Positions 32,881-43,920 of a DNA stretch of 64,000 nt are shown in pieces; the first letter of the stretch is position 1, and each line of letters begins with the position of its first letter. This DNA comes from Sitta carolinensis (lineage: Eukaryota > Chordata > Aves > Passeriformes > Sittidae). The notes below the pieces were generated by a model, which was given only the letters and a program-made list of their open reading frames with translations, was not told the DNA's origin and made no database searches. The stretch is taken from NCBI GenBank assembly GCA_032173965.1, contig CM063283.1, forward strand, positions 114,317,187 through 114,381,186, in the 5' to 3' direction. The position numbers and the translations under genes were made by a program.

Positions 32881-33862
32881 TCCATTTCAATGGGAAAAAA
32901 AGGAAAATATCCTTTTTCTCCTACTGTAGGAAGAGAAGTGGGAGCTGGGATCTTGATTTTGCAATGGGAATTCAATGGGAGCAAAGGAAATGGGAATAAA
33001 GGAAAGAAAATCCTTTTTTTCCTACAGTAGGAAGAAAAATGGGAGGTGGGATCTTGGTTTTGCAATGGGAATTCAATGGGAATAAAGGAAAATATCCTTT
33101 TTTTTCCCTACAGTAGGAAGAGAAGTGGGAGCTGGGATCTTGATTTTGCAATGGGAATAAAAAAATAATATCCTTTATTCCTACTGTAGGAAGAGAAGTG
33201 GGAGGTGGGATCTTGATTTTGCAATGGGAATTCAATGGGAATAAGTGAAATGGAAATAAAGGAAAAAATCTTTTTTTTCCTACTGTATGAAGGGAAGTGG
33301 GAGCTGGGATCTTGATTTTGCAATGGGAATCCAACGGGAGCAAAGGAAATGGGAATAAAGGAAAATATATATTTTTTTCTTACTGCAGAAAGAGAAGTGG
33401 GAGTTGGGATCTTGATTTTGCAATGGGAATTCAATGAGAATAAAGGAAAAAAATCCTTTTTTTTTTTTTTTTTTTTTTTGTACTGTAGAAAGAGAAGTGG
33501 GAGCTGGGATCTTGATTTTGTAATGGGAATAAAGGAAATGGGAATAAAGGAAAATATCATTTTTTCCTACTGTATGAAGGGAAGTGGGAGCTGGGATCTT
33601 GATTTTGCAATGGGAATAAAGGAAAATATCCCTTTTTTTTGTACTGTAGAAAGCGAAATGGGAGCTGGGATCTTGATTTTGCAATGGGAATTCAATGGGA
33701 ATAAAAGGAAAAAATCCTTTTTTTCCTACAGTAAGAAGAAGAGTGGGAGATGTGATCTTGTTTTGCAATGGGAATTCAGTGGGAACAAAGGAAAATATAA
33801 TTTTTTTTTCCTATTGTAGGAAGAAAAGTGGGAGCTGGGACCTTGATTTTGCTGAGGAAACG
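32881..33862. repeat. Variable ~75-100 bp tandem array, about eleven units
   Basis: Each unit has a T run, CTACTGTAGGAAGAGAAGTG, GGAGCTGGGATCTTGATTTT, then GCAATGGGAATTCAATGGGA and AATAAAGGAAA. Units start near 32920, 33019, 33106, 33181, 33279, 33380, 33480, 33567, 33641, 33724 and 33811. Length varies by loss of the TTCAATGGGA part and by T-run growth. The minus strand reads open with a repeated hydrophobic motif, which is an artefact. Confidence 0.93.
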
Positions 33863-34324
33863 AGGATCAGGAGCCTGGGAGAAGAGGGAAATTCCTGGCA
33901 CGGAGGGAATTGTCACAGCTGGCAGCAGGAATTGTTTTCCCTCGGGGATTTTGTGGCTGTTAATTCTCCTCTCCTTGGCTCCCCGCACTGAACTCCCTGA
34001 GAAGGAATTCATATTGTTAAACTCCACCTGAACTCCAAAAGGACGGAGGTGCAAACGCTTCCCAGCAGAGACGAGCAGCAAATGTCCCGGGAAATCGAAT
34101 CTCGGGGCTTTAATGAAATCAGCTGGGCTTCGGAATCTGGCTCTGGGTGTTTGGGGAGGAGCAATCACTCACGGGAAACGAAGTCAGGGATGAAATGTGG
34201 CTAATTGGGAAGGGATCGATGGATTCAGCACGGGAACAGCAGCTCAAGGTGGGGTTGATTTAGAACTGGGCTCTGTTTTGCTTCCTTGGAGGGAGAGAAA
34301 ATATGGGGGGAAAAAAATCACCTT
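33863..34324. other. Single-copy segment, relatively CpG-rich
   Basis: Contains several CpGs (GGGAAATCGAATCTCGGGGC, CACGGGAAACG). No gene was recognised. It separates the tandem array from the LTR. Confidence 0.35.
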
Positions 34325-35994
34325 GGTGGGTGTCGAGTGTTTTTATGGGTCTGGGTCTTCAAAGAGACGAGAGCAGTTGTTGGTTGCTGTAAAGTTGTTT
34401 ATTGCATGGATGCATCGGTCTGGAAGGCAAAGAGTCCGTGCTAAAGCTTTTGGCACAGAGTCCTGAGCAGGAGCAAAAGCTCCTGCACCTTTCTCTGGCA
34501 TAGAGCTATTTTCTTCTTTCTTGTTCTTATTCTTGTTCTCCTTCTTTGTTCTTGTTCTTCTTCTTTCTTCTTGTTCTTGTTGTTCTTCTCTTTGTTCTTG
34601 TACTTCTTCTTCTTTCTTGTACTTCTTTCTTCTCCTTGTTCTTCTCCTTGTTCTTCTTCTTCTTTTTCTTGTTCTTCTTCTTCTTGTTCTTATTCTTTTT
34701 CTTCTTCTTTCTTGTTGTTGTTGTTGTTGTTTTGTTCTTCTTCTTCTTCTTGCTCCTCTTTCTTCTCCTTGTTCTTCTTCTTTCTTCTTCTTCTTGTTCT
34801 TCTTCTTTCTTCTTGTTCTTGTTCTTCTTGTTCTTCTTGTTCTTCTCCTTGTTCTTCTTCTTTTTCTTGTTCTTCTTCTTCTTTCTTGTTCTTATTCTTG
34901 TTCTTCTTCTTTCTTCTTGTTCTTGTTGTTCTTCTCCTTGTTCTTGTTCTTCTTCTTGTTCTTCTTCTTTCTTGTTCTTTCTTCTCCTTGTTCTTCTCCT
35001 TGTTCTTCTCCTTGTTCTTCTGTCTTTTTTCTTGTTCTTGTTCTTGTTCTTGTTCTTGTTCTTGTTCTTGTCTTGTTCTTGTTCTTGTTCTTGTTCTTCT
35101 TCTTCTTCTTCTTCTTTTCTTCTTGTTCTTCTTGTTCTTCTTCTTCTTTTTCTTGTTCTTCTTCTTCTTCTTTCTTGTTCTTATTCTTGTTCTTCTTCTT
35201 TCTTCTTGTTCTTGTTCTTCTTCTCCTTGTTCTTGTTCTTCTTCTTCTTGTTCTTCTGTTCTTGTTCTTCTTTCTTCTCTTGTTCTTCTCCTTGTTCTTC
35301 TCCTTGTTCGTCTTGTTCTTCTTCTTGTTCTTCTTCTTGTTCTTCTTGTTCTTGTTCTTGTTCTTGTTCTTGTTCTTGTTCTTGTTCTTGTTCTTCTTCT
35401 TCTTCTTCTTCTTCTTCTTCTTCTTTTTCTTCTTCTTTTCTTCTTTTTCTTCTTCTTCTCTTCTTCTTCTTCTCTTCTTCTTCTTTCTTCTTGTTGTTCT
35501 CCTTCTTTTCCTTCTTCTGTGTCCTCTTCCTTTCTTCTGTGTGTGTGACAGAGATACCTCCCCAACACAGAGGGATTCCCATTCATAAATCATCCAATCA
35601 GCTAAAAACACGACTCCAAAACATTTTTCCTACACCTACCAGAGCCCAATGCTAAAGTACAAAAAGCAGAGTCAGTCCTTACACGTAATTTACACAAACA
35701 GTTCTATCTATTCACATAAATGGTTCTACCTCTTTTACCTAGGGATGCAAGCCCTGTCCTGCTGTGGTTTTGTTATGTCCAGAGCTAAGTTACTGAACTT
35801 TAAACCAGGCTTTAGGGCTTTTCACCCTCTTAAGGCACTTAAAATAGATTCTTACTTAAAACTAAAACTTCTACTTCATGCCTGTGTGGCTTAATATATT
35901 TTAATTTCTCTAAAGGCTTTAATTCAATCTTTATTCTTTTCTCTCTCTGGGAGACTCAGAGATTTTTCTATTTTTGTACCCTCCAACAGGTGGG
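34325..35994 (-). mobile_element. Solo LTR with 6-bp target duplication
   Basis: GGTGGG at 34325-34330 and at 35989-35994 flanks an element that on the minus strand starts TGTTGGAGGGTAC and ends AAAACACTCGACA. The complement of AATAAA lies at 34398-34403, close to the 3' end, as expected for R/U5. A 6-bp target duplication points to an ERV2/ERVK-type integrase. It is long (1,658 bp) because of the microsatellite inside it. No internal retroviral genes remain. Confidence 0.88.
34515..35545. repeat. (TTC)n/(TTCTTG)n microsatellite inside the LTR, ~1 kb
   Basis: Pyrimidine-rich tract with TTCTTG, TTC, TCCTTG and (TTG) stretches. The cleanest TTCTTG block is at about 35035-35095, and TTC runs are at about 35095-35120 and 35390-35430. 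Long leucine/phenylalanine frames (plus) and arginine/lysine/glutamate frames (minus) are artefacts. Confidence 0.97.
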
Positions 35995-36039
35995 AAGTTG
36001 GTCACCCCCTCACTTCTAGTGGGGATTTGAAACGAATTC

Positions 36040-36205
36040 CCTGATTTGAAATGGGTGGAATTGGATGAAATGGACTGAAATTGATTGGAATGGAACGAAA
36101 TGGATTGAAATTGAGTGGAGTTGAATGAAATTAATTGAAATTGATTGAAATGAAGTGAAATTGATTGGAATCGAATGAAATGAATTGAAATTGATTGAAA
36201 CAGAA
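36040..36205. repeat. Degenerate ~10-bp satellite-like repeat
   Basis: Repeated GAAATTGATT, GGAATGGAAC and GAAATGGATT units with no C apart from four positions. Period is close to 10 bp with drift. Confidence 0.85.
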
Positions 36206-36874
36206 TGGTGATTTGGAATGGACATTTCCTACAGACTCCATCTACACAACTGCTCCCCCATTGTTTATGGAGAAATGGTTATTAATCTACCACTAAGAAA
36301 TTAATAATACATTAATATGTTGGTAATACTTCCTAATACTAATACTATTAAATTTTATGCCCAGTCTACAATGGTTCCATAAGATCCAAGCCAAGGAGAA
36401 AAGGACAGAGAAGAGGCAGAAATTCCAACCTCCCACAGGTCCAAGAGGGGGATTTGAAGGGAGGAAATAAGGAAAAAGGAAAGTGCACATCACCCAGCTG
36501 GAGTAGGAAAACTGGGAATTGCCACTGGATGCTTTACAAGTCACAGGCTGAAATGAGGGAATGAGCAGAATAAACAGAAAATTTGGAAATACAGGAGGAA
36601 TTGGTTGTGTATGGAATTGGCAAAGAGGGAATAATGGAGCTCAGAGCCAGCACAAAAATACAGCCTGAGCTGGAGAGCATCTGCTTCCCAAATCCAGAGG
36701 GCCTGCTGCAATTTGGGGAGGTGTTCCTGAAATGTGTCCAACATTTCTCAGCATGGAAAGCAGCAGGTGAATGCTGGGCTGCTTCTCCCCCATTAATTAG
36801 AGTAAGGATTAATGAACCCTCTGCAACAACACTGATCAGATATATATAAAAAATAAAAATTAAAACCACTGAAG
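36206..36874. other. Single-copy DNA, nothing recognised
   Basis: About 670 bp, AT-rich at first. No family recognised. Confidence 0.4.
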
Positions 36875-37036
36875 GTATTGGAATAAATTGCCCAGGGAGG
36901 TGTTGGAGTCACTCTGGAAGTGTTCAAGAGGTGTCTGGATGTGGCACTTGGGTTTAATTTAGGGTGATGATGGTGGGGCTGGGGTGCTGCTGGGACAGGA
37001 TGATCCTGAAGGGCTTTTTCCATCTTTTTGGTTCTG
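36875..37036 (+). mobile_element. Old CR1 LINE fragment
   Basis: TTGCCCAGGGAGGTGTTGGA, then TGTCTGGATGTGGCACTTGG and GACAGGATGATCCTGAAGGG follow the order of a classical avian CR1 3' end. It is diverged. Confidence 0.8.
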
Positions 37037-37560
37037 GGAAAACATTTTTGGATATGCAAATGAACCCCGTTCAGGTCCCTGACGTGGCTCAGTGCCAAAC
37101 GTCGTCTGCTCGGTGCCAAAACACCCACTGGCTTCTCCCCTTTCCTGGGCTGGGGTCAAACAGCAAATTACATCTTTTTCTACTCCTCTTCTCTTGTCCA
37201 CGAGGCATTCTGGCAGATTTTATTATTTTCCAGCCACATGTTGATGAAACAGGTGGCAAATATCAGCCAAGTGTCTGAAAAGTGGGATCTGAACGAAATC
37301 TTCTTTCCTGCAACATCTCCCAGTGTCTGGTGACCATAAAATTTAATCAGGTGATCAAGAAGAGATGGCAAACTTTACATTTGACATGATCTCTCTTTGT
37401 ATTTGCCTTCTAATTATTTCCAGGTGCCTCTTTGGGAAAAAGAAAGAGGTTTTTTTCATCTGTTCCTTGGCCTGGATATTCCATAGGATTCTTCAACAAT
37501 GCTGAGACAGCTCTAGCCAAAATCTTTGTGACAATGCTGTGAGGGGAGAGTGCTGGGGAG
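37037..37560. other. Single-copy DNA
   Basis: No family recognised. Part of it (about 37200-37420) has CNE-like texture (TAAAATTTAATCAGGTGATC). Confidence 0.35.
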
Positions 37561-37650
37561 AAGCTAGAACTGGTTTTAGGGGAGCTAGAAGTAGTTTTGG
37601 GGTACCTAGAACTGGTTTTAGGGCTGCTAGAACTGGTTTTAATCGTGTTC
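37561..37650. repeat. ~20-bp minisatellite, about four units
   Basis: CTAGAACTGGTTTTAGGG-type units starting near 37564, 37585, 37606 and 37628. They differ by a few substitutions. Confidence 0.85.
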
Positions 37651-38509
37651 GTGAGCATTGTATCCAAGGAAATCAGAGAGCTGGATTTCAGAATCCCTTT
37701 ACTTCATGTTATTCCTGAATGCCACACATTTTCCACTGCTCTCAGTGAGGGTTTCCTCACAGAACATCCAAATAATAACAATTTTTTTGTGGAATACACA
37801 AGAATAGGTTACCACTGGCAGCTCCCTCGTAGCTGCTTTAGACCTCAATCTCCTGTAGGGTCGTAACATCTGTTCTGCATTTAGAGAATTCCTACTAATA
37901 TATTAAAAAAGAGGGGATTTATTATGTGAGTGCTGATGGGTGGAGATTTTTCCACGTGCTGAAATTGGTCAGGAGGTTATCCTGAAAAAGCTAAATATAG
38001 CTATTTCTATATTTTCACCTATAGCAGCTGCTATTTTGGTCCCTCATCCCAAATCAAGCTGCACAGCAGGAAATGGAAATATTCCCTTTGTTTGCAGGAC
38101 TGAGCCTCAAGGATTTTTGGAGTCCTTGTGCCAAGGAAATTCTCTCTTGGGAGAGTTTTTAGAGCGGGAATGTGAGTGGGTAGAAAAGGTCTCAGGGAAA
38201 CACATGCAAGGCTTAAAATCAGATTTTTTTTTTTAGAGAGACTAGACCAACCTCAAGATAATATCTAGAAAATTTACTAAAGCCCAGTCTGGACTCTCTG
38301 GTCAGACCTAAACTGGGTGTGTTGGAGCTGCCTGATAAATCAAATAAATCATTATACCTGAGGGCAGGAGCAGAAATTCCCTGTACAGCACAGAAAGGAG
38401 GTGGAGTGAGGTGGGGTCGGGCTCTTGTGCCATGCCCCAAGTGAAAGGATGAGAAGAAATGGCCTCAAATAGCACCAAGGCAGACTCAGGTTAAATATTC
38501 TTTTTTTCC
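37651..38509. other. Single-copy DNA, nothing recognised
   Basis: No family or domain recognised. A T run lies at about 38224-38234. Confidence 0.4.
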
Positions 38510-38685
38510 TTGGAAGAATGGCCAGGCCTTGGGCTGAGCTGCCCAGGGAGGGTTGGAGTGCCTGGCATTGTCCCCAGCAGTGTGGCTGTGGCCCTTGGGG
38601 ACAGGGTTTGGGGGCTGCTGGTGCTGCTGGGGGGGCCCTGGGGGATCCTGAGGGGCTCTCCCAGCCTTGATGATTCCATAATTCC
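38510..38685 (+). mobile_element. CR1 LINE fragment
   Basis: GAGCTGCCCAGGGAGGGTTG to TTGATGATTCCATAATTCCC fits a CR1 3' end, GC-rich and diverged. Confidence 0.65.
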
Positions 38686-39591
38686 CTTTGGGGATTAATT
38701 CTGACTCAGCAGAATGAGAAGCAAGGCACTTTACTCCCACTGCCCATATCCCGAGGCTGTGACTGGATTGTGGATATTTTATGGAGCTCCCTCTTCCCAC
38801 TAGGTCATCATGAAAACCTGGGCTCTTTCTCCCTCCTAAAAAAACCCATCAGTGGGTAGGAAAAATAACTTCCCATTCCTGCTCCAGCAGGAACCCTCCG
38901 TGCTGGAAATGCAGTTTGTGTTTGCCTCTTTTTGCTCAGAGCTTTAATTGCCTTGTGGGTGGGTGGGGATGACATTTCCCCACAGGAAAAGACGAACTCC
39001 ACAACCTTTTCCCTCTTCCCAGGCCGTCGGTGTCGTCAGCGCTGAGGGACGTCAAAGGGTTTGGAGTCAGCAGATCCTCCTCCTGCCTGGGCTCCTGTCA
39101 CTCCCTGGGGATCCCAGACTCCTGAGAGCCCCTCTTTGTGTGGCCACGGGCCCTTCTGACGGCGGGAATGTTTTCCATGAGCGCCTAAGGAAATCAGGAT
39201 AAACAGCTCCCCGCTCCTCGCCGGCTGCCAGGAAGCTCTAAATAGAGTCTCTGTGCTGGGCTGAAAGGTTTTTTTTTCCCATTTTTATTGCTCCACGCTG
39301 GAGTTCAGTCCTGAAGTCTAAGCCAGAAAATCAAAGCTGTGTTGGAACTGTTGAAAGGCCACAGACCTTGCTCAAAGTTCAGGTATTTCGAATTCCTGGG
39401 AACATGTGTTATCATTTACATGGCACAATTTTTTTGGGAGGGGACAGAGCAGCTCTGCTGAGACCTTCCTCCAAGAAGTCCAACTTTTCCTGGTCACAAA
39501 TGCCCTGAAAAGGATCAGTCATGCTTTGTGGCCCCCAAAATCTTGATCAGCTCCACCCTGCTCGTCAGTGCACGGCCAGTCCTGCTCTCAT
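38686..39591. other. Single-copy DNA with CpG-richer part (39020-39235)
   Basis: The subregion has clustered CpGs (GCCGTCGGTGTCGTCAGCGC, CTGACGGCGGG, CTCCTCGCCGG) but is small for a CpG island and has no transcript evidence. No gene recognised. Confidence 0.35.
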
Positions 39592-39692
39592 CATGAATCA
39601 TGGAATCATGGAATCATGGAATGGCTGGGCTTGGAAAGGACCCTAAGGATCATCAAGTTCCCACCCCACTGCCATGGGCAGGGAACCTTCCA
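39592..39692 (-). mobile_element. CR1 3' tip
   Basis: Three ATGGAATC tail units, then GGCTGGGCTTGGAAAGGACC and CTGCCATGGGCAGGGAACCT. It is 5'-truncated. Confidence 0.85.
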
Positions 39693-39835
39693 GCTTTGTA
39701 CTTGCAGGAGAAAAGGTGAAGGGCCAAGCAAAGCATTGATTTTATCCTTAAAAAGCCAAACCAAACCAAACCCCCTTTGTGATCTTTCCAGCCTGGCTCA
39801 TGAATTCCAAATGCTGATATCATTGGAGAGACTGA
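39693..39835. other. Spacer between two CR1 fragments
   Basis: Nothing recognised apart from a short AAACC run. Confidence 0.4.
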
Positions 39836-40042
39836 AATCATGGAATGGTTTGGGTTGGGAGGGACCTTAAAGCTCATCCAGTCCTCCAGGGACCCCTCCC
39901 ACTGTCCAGCTCCAGCCCCAGTGTCCAGCCTGGCCTGGGGCACTGCCAGGGATCCACAGCTGCTCTGGCAATTCCAATCCAGCCCCTCAGTGCCCTCCCA
40001 GGGAGGAATTCCTTCCCAAAATCCCATCTATCCCTGCCCTCT
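39836..40042 (-). mobile_element. CR1 LINE fragment, 3' end
   Basis: Starts AATCATGGAATGGTTTGGGT, contains CCTGGCCTGGGGCACTGCCA and ends near AGTGGGAAGG. It has lost about 12 bp in the GGGATCCA-GGGGCAGCC segment. Confidence 0.88.
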
Positions 40043-40682
40043 AGCAGTGGGAAGGTGATCATCCCAGCTAGCCTGGAATATGTGTTTTCCAGAGGTAATT
40101 TTTAGGCAGTTTTCTCTTAAAATTCAATATTTCTCAACAGATTGGGGAAAAAACACAAGAAATGTGTAGGATAACCCTTTTCCTTTTAAACTGAAAACTG
40201 TTCCCTCAAATGGGAATTTCTATGTGGAATTAATTGTGGATGACAACTGAGAATTGATAATTTTGATCAGTCCAGGGATAATTTTCCTGGAGAATTTCAG
40301 TGAACAGTGCTCTTGTTAAAAACATTCTGGTGTTCACAACTATGGCACGCAGGAAGATAATGTATAAAAATAAAATATAGTTTGAAAATTAAGAGCTGTG
40401 CATCAACTCTGGTGGTACCAAGGGTGCAGATTGCCCAGCTGTGGCTATGAGAAGACAAAAGGACCAGGAAACAGCAAAAAATCTGGGAATGAGAATGAAA
40501 CGAGGAGACAAGATGGGGCTGAGACACCAAAAGGGCCTGAGAGACAGAAAGGGGCAAAAATCTTCGATGATGTGGGAGGAGGAACTGGGAAAATGGTTGC
40601 ATGGACTGGAATGATGGGAATGAAACAGAAATGGGAGCAGCTCTGGAAAAAGGAGTGTGATAAGAGGAAGGAGTGGTAGGGA
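40043..40682. other. Single-copy DNA, nothing recognised
   Basis: No family or coding domain recognised. Confidence 0.4.
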
Positions 40683-41190
40683 CAAAACCCTAAAGAAGAG
40701 GAAACTGGATCATAACAAAACCCTAAAGATAAGGAAACTGGATCATAACAAAACCTTAAAGAAGTGGAAAATGGATCATAACAAAACCCTAAAGAAGTGG
40801 AAACTGGATCATAACAAAACCCTAAAGAAGTGGAAACTGGATCATAACAAAGCCCTAAAGAAGTGGAAACTGGATCATACGACAACAAACCCTAAAGAAG
40901 AGCAAACTGGAGCAAAACAAAACCTTAAAGAAGAGGAAACTGGATCATAACAAAACCTTAAAGAAGTGGAAACTGGATCATAACAAAACCCTAAAGAAAA
41001 GGAAACTGGATCATAACAAAACCCTAAAAAAAAGGAAACTGGATCATAACAAAACCTTAAAGAAAAGGAAACTGGATCATAACAAAACCTTAAAGAAGTG
41101 GAAACTGGATCATAACAAAACCCTAAAGAAGAGGAAACTGGATCATAACAAAACCTTAAAGAAGTGGAAACTGGATCATAACAGCTCTGA
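40683..41190. repeat. 33-bp tandem array, about fifteen units
   Basis: Unit: AACCCTAAAGAAGTGGAAAC then TGGATCATAACAA. Period is 33 bp, so reading frames are kept between units. The plus strand gives an 11-residue lysine-rich repeat; the minus strand gives one with CYDPVSTSLGF. One aberrant segment at about 40877-40918 breaks the frame. Third-position changes are not favoured, so coding is unlikely. Confidence 0.95.
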
Positions 41191-42099
41191 AAAACCCAGT
41201 TGGGAAACCAGTTTGGCTGGCTGCCTCAGCTTTTTCCTCCAGAGTTAACTCCCATTAACAGATGTTGCCTCGTGTTGCACGATGCCCAGGTGGATTTGGT
41301 TTCCTCCATCCCGTTCCTGGCATGAGATGTTTGCTCCATGGTGGGAGGAAAAGCTGCTGTGCTGCCAGCAGAGGCCAGGAAGGAGAACCAGGAGAGGGCT
41401 GGGGATGGTGCCTGCTCACCTGGGGTCTCTGCTAATACCAGAACCAGGATTTATTTGAATTCCTTCCTTTGGATTTTGATCTGTGGAGTTATTTTCCAAC
41501 ACAGAGCTGGTCCTGATGGTGTAGGTCATCCCAACACAGTATTGCCTGCAGATGTCCTGGCTTTTCAGAGACATTTTCAGTCCCATATTATGGTGGAGGA
41601 CCTCTGGTGTTTGCCCAAAATTCAGCCCTGGGTTGACTTCAGGTGGAAATCCCTGGTTGCTTACATAGAGGATTGGGTGCAGCACTAAAAACCCAACCAA
41701 AAACAAGAATAAAAAGAGAGATTTAAGTCTGCCTTGTGCTCTGTGGTGTTTATTTTGCCCAACCACACTGAAAAACAAAGGAATATGTGAGGACCAAAAT
41801 TAGTGGGACAAAGGATTGGACTAAAGAAGTGTCTGACAGGAGATGCCTTAAAAAAATCTCACGTTTTGGAACCTCCAGTGAATTCTCAAAGGCTCAGTGC
41901 AGGTTTTTTTGTCAGGGCAGGTAATTATCTCCCCAAACACTCACCAGGTTCCATGATAATGGCACTGCCTCCTGGGGAAAATCCAGGTGAACCTTTTCTT
42001 GGGAAGGGGCATAAAAAGCTTCCGACATCCTTGGGTTCAGGGACAGCAACAAATGCCGGTCTTGTGGAAACGTTTCATTTTAATGCCACAAGATCCTCT
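41191..42099. other. Single-copy DNA, nothing recognised
   Basis: About 0.9 kb. No family or coding domain recognised. Confidence 0.4.
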
Positions 42100-42450
42100 T
42101 AGGTAAACACTGCAACACATTGAATCCATTTCTCAAACCAACTTGTAAAACCAGAAAATCCCCCAGCCTCTGATAGGCAGCAGCATTAATTGCCAGGAGC
42201 ACAAAGAGGCATTTAAACATCGGAGCGTTTTGGCAAAAACACAAATGACTTCTTTTCCTTCCCTGCCCTTGAAAATAGCTCTGCTCAACTCAGGGCTTCC
42301 TGTGATGGAGGGTTCACCATTAATCACCTTTATGACATCTCATCTGTGGAGCAATCCGTGGGCCTAATCAGCCACTTTCCTGAGGAAATTGGCCAAATCC
42401 CGGCGCTTTGAGGCGGGAGGCGGGGGATGAATCACAGCAACTTTGCTACT
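42100..42450. promoter_or_regulatory. Candidate conserved non-coding sequence
   Basis: Single-copy DNA with CAGCATTAATTGCCAGG, TTCACCATTAATCACC and GGGCCTAATCAGCC words. It ends in a short GC-rich cluster (CCCGGCGCTTTGAGGCGGGA) resembling E2F/Sp1-type sites. No repeat, no convincing frame. Inference only. Confidence 0.33.
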
Positions 42451-43474
42451 CAGACAAATCCCTTTTCAAGTGCCCTTAAGAGCTGTTTGATTTGTTGGGT
42501 TTTGTTAGGTATTTTTTGTGGTTTTTTTTTTTTTCCTCTCATATACAGTGAAGACAGCCCCACAGGAAACAATAATAGTTTAATCTCTGGAAAAATTTCC
42601 TTCCTGCGCTGCAGCAGCTTTTCAGACAGGTACTCCAAGCCAAGGAAAATTAACAACAACCCATGCCAAGAGCTGCTGTTGCTGCTTTTTACTCTGTCCC
42701 TTCCCTTCCCTGGGAGTGACAGCCAAGAAAGACTCATCCCCTCACCAAACCCCCTCCAATGTATAATTTTCCAGGCATTAATGACAATTCCCAGCCTGGA
42801 GAACTGCTCATGGAGAAGGGAAGACACAGAGGGTCCTGCAAAGGCTTCCTGTGGAACTCCCACCATGAACAACCCCAGTGATTCACATCCCCACCCACAA
42901 ACTGTCTCTGGAACCTCCCTCAATCCCCAGGAAGGATTTGCAGGATTGTTACAAACTGTCTGTTGCAGGATTATTTCCTCTGGAGTTTTCCTTCCTTTGA
43001 TGTGAAGTTCCTCCTTGCTTATCATGGAGTGTGGAGGAAGAAACAGAGTTTATTTTATTGGTGAGAGTCTGGGCTCAGCATCATCACCTGGAGTTTTGTT
43101 TTGCTCAGGGTTTGGTTTGGTTGGGGTTTTTCTCTACCCAAGGCAGGCTTGGTTTGGGATTTTTGCCCCGATGGCACAAGAGGGGAACACCAACCCAAGG
43201 CAGAGAAGGAAATGAGGAAAAAAAGCTCCTGTTTGTTCTTTTCCCTTCCTGCTTCTACTGCCCCTTAACTTCAGCTCGGGATCACTCCTGGCAGCAGATT
43301 CTGATGTTTCCACCTCTGCAGTGCTGTGAAGGAGCTGGGAGGGAAATAATCAATGTAGAGCCCTCTGCACAGCCCAGATCCAGGGAGTGGATCCAGCACT
43401 GCAGGAATCAGGGAAGGAGAGGAGGGCCAGGGGGAATTTTTCTGCAAGTGGGTGACATTTCTGACCCTGATTCC
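42451..43474. other. Single-copy DNA
   Basis: The 192-residue plus frame starting at 42427 and the overlapping minus frame have no recognisable domain. A T run lies at about 42521-42534. Confidence 0.4.
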
Positions 43475-43920
43475 CCTGCTCAGGTGAGCCCCACCTGCAG
43501 AGCTGGGTGCAGAACTGGGATCCCAGGCCAGGAGGAGCTGGAGCTGCTGGGCAGAGCCCAGAGCAGGGAGCAGGAGGAGCAGAGGCTGGAGCAGCTGTGC
43601 TGGGAGGAAAGGCTGGCACAGCTGGGATTGTTCAGCTGCACAGGAGAAGCTTTGGGCTGAGCTCAGGGTGGCCTTGCAGGAACCCTGGAGAGAGACAATT
43701 GCCAAGGGCTGCAGGCACAGCACCCAGGGAATGGCTGCAGACTGTTGGATGGCAGGGTTAGACTGGATCTTGAGGAGAAATTCTTCCCTGTGATGGTGCT
43801 GAAACAGTGGAATAGGATGCCCAGAGATTTTGTGGCTGCCCCTGGATCCCTGGCAGTGCCCCAGGCCAGGCTGGACACTGGGGCTGGAGCAGCCTGGCAC
43901 TGGGGCAGGGGTCCCTGCAA
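43475..43920 (+). mobile_element. CR1 LINE fragment, mosaic
   Basis: The first part (43475-43740) and last part (about 43829-43920) match the young GC-rich group. The 88 bp between them (GGTTAGACTGGATCTTGAGG, GAAACAGTGGAATAGGATGC) are of an older CR1 type. Confidence 0.88.

Noticed and set aside
34521..35655. Long leucine/phenylalanine and arginine/glutamate frames on both strands
   Set aside because: Translation of the TTC/TTCTTG microsatellite inside the LTR.
39020..39235. CpG island promoter
   Set aside because: CpGs are enriched but the stretch is only about 200 bp, with no adjacent exon or transcript signal.
40683..41190. CRISPR-like repeat array
   Set aside because: The units are directly contiguous with no unique spacers, and the window is plainly eukaryotic.
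42427..43005. 192-residue open frame as a possible gene
   Set aside because: No domain, no coding character, and an equally long frame on the opposite strand.
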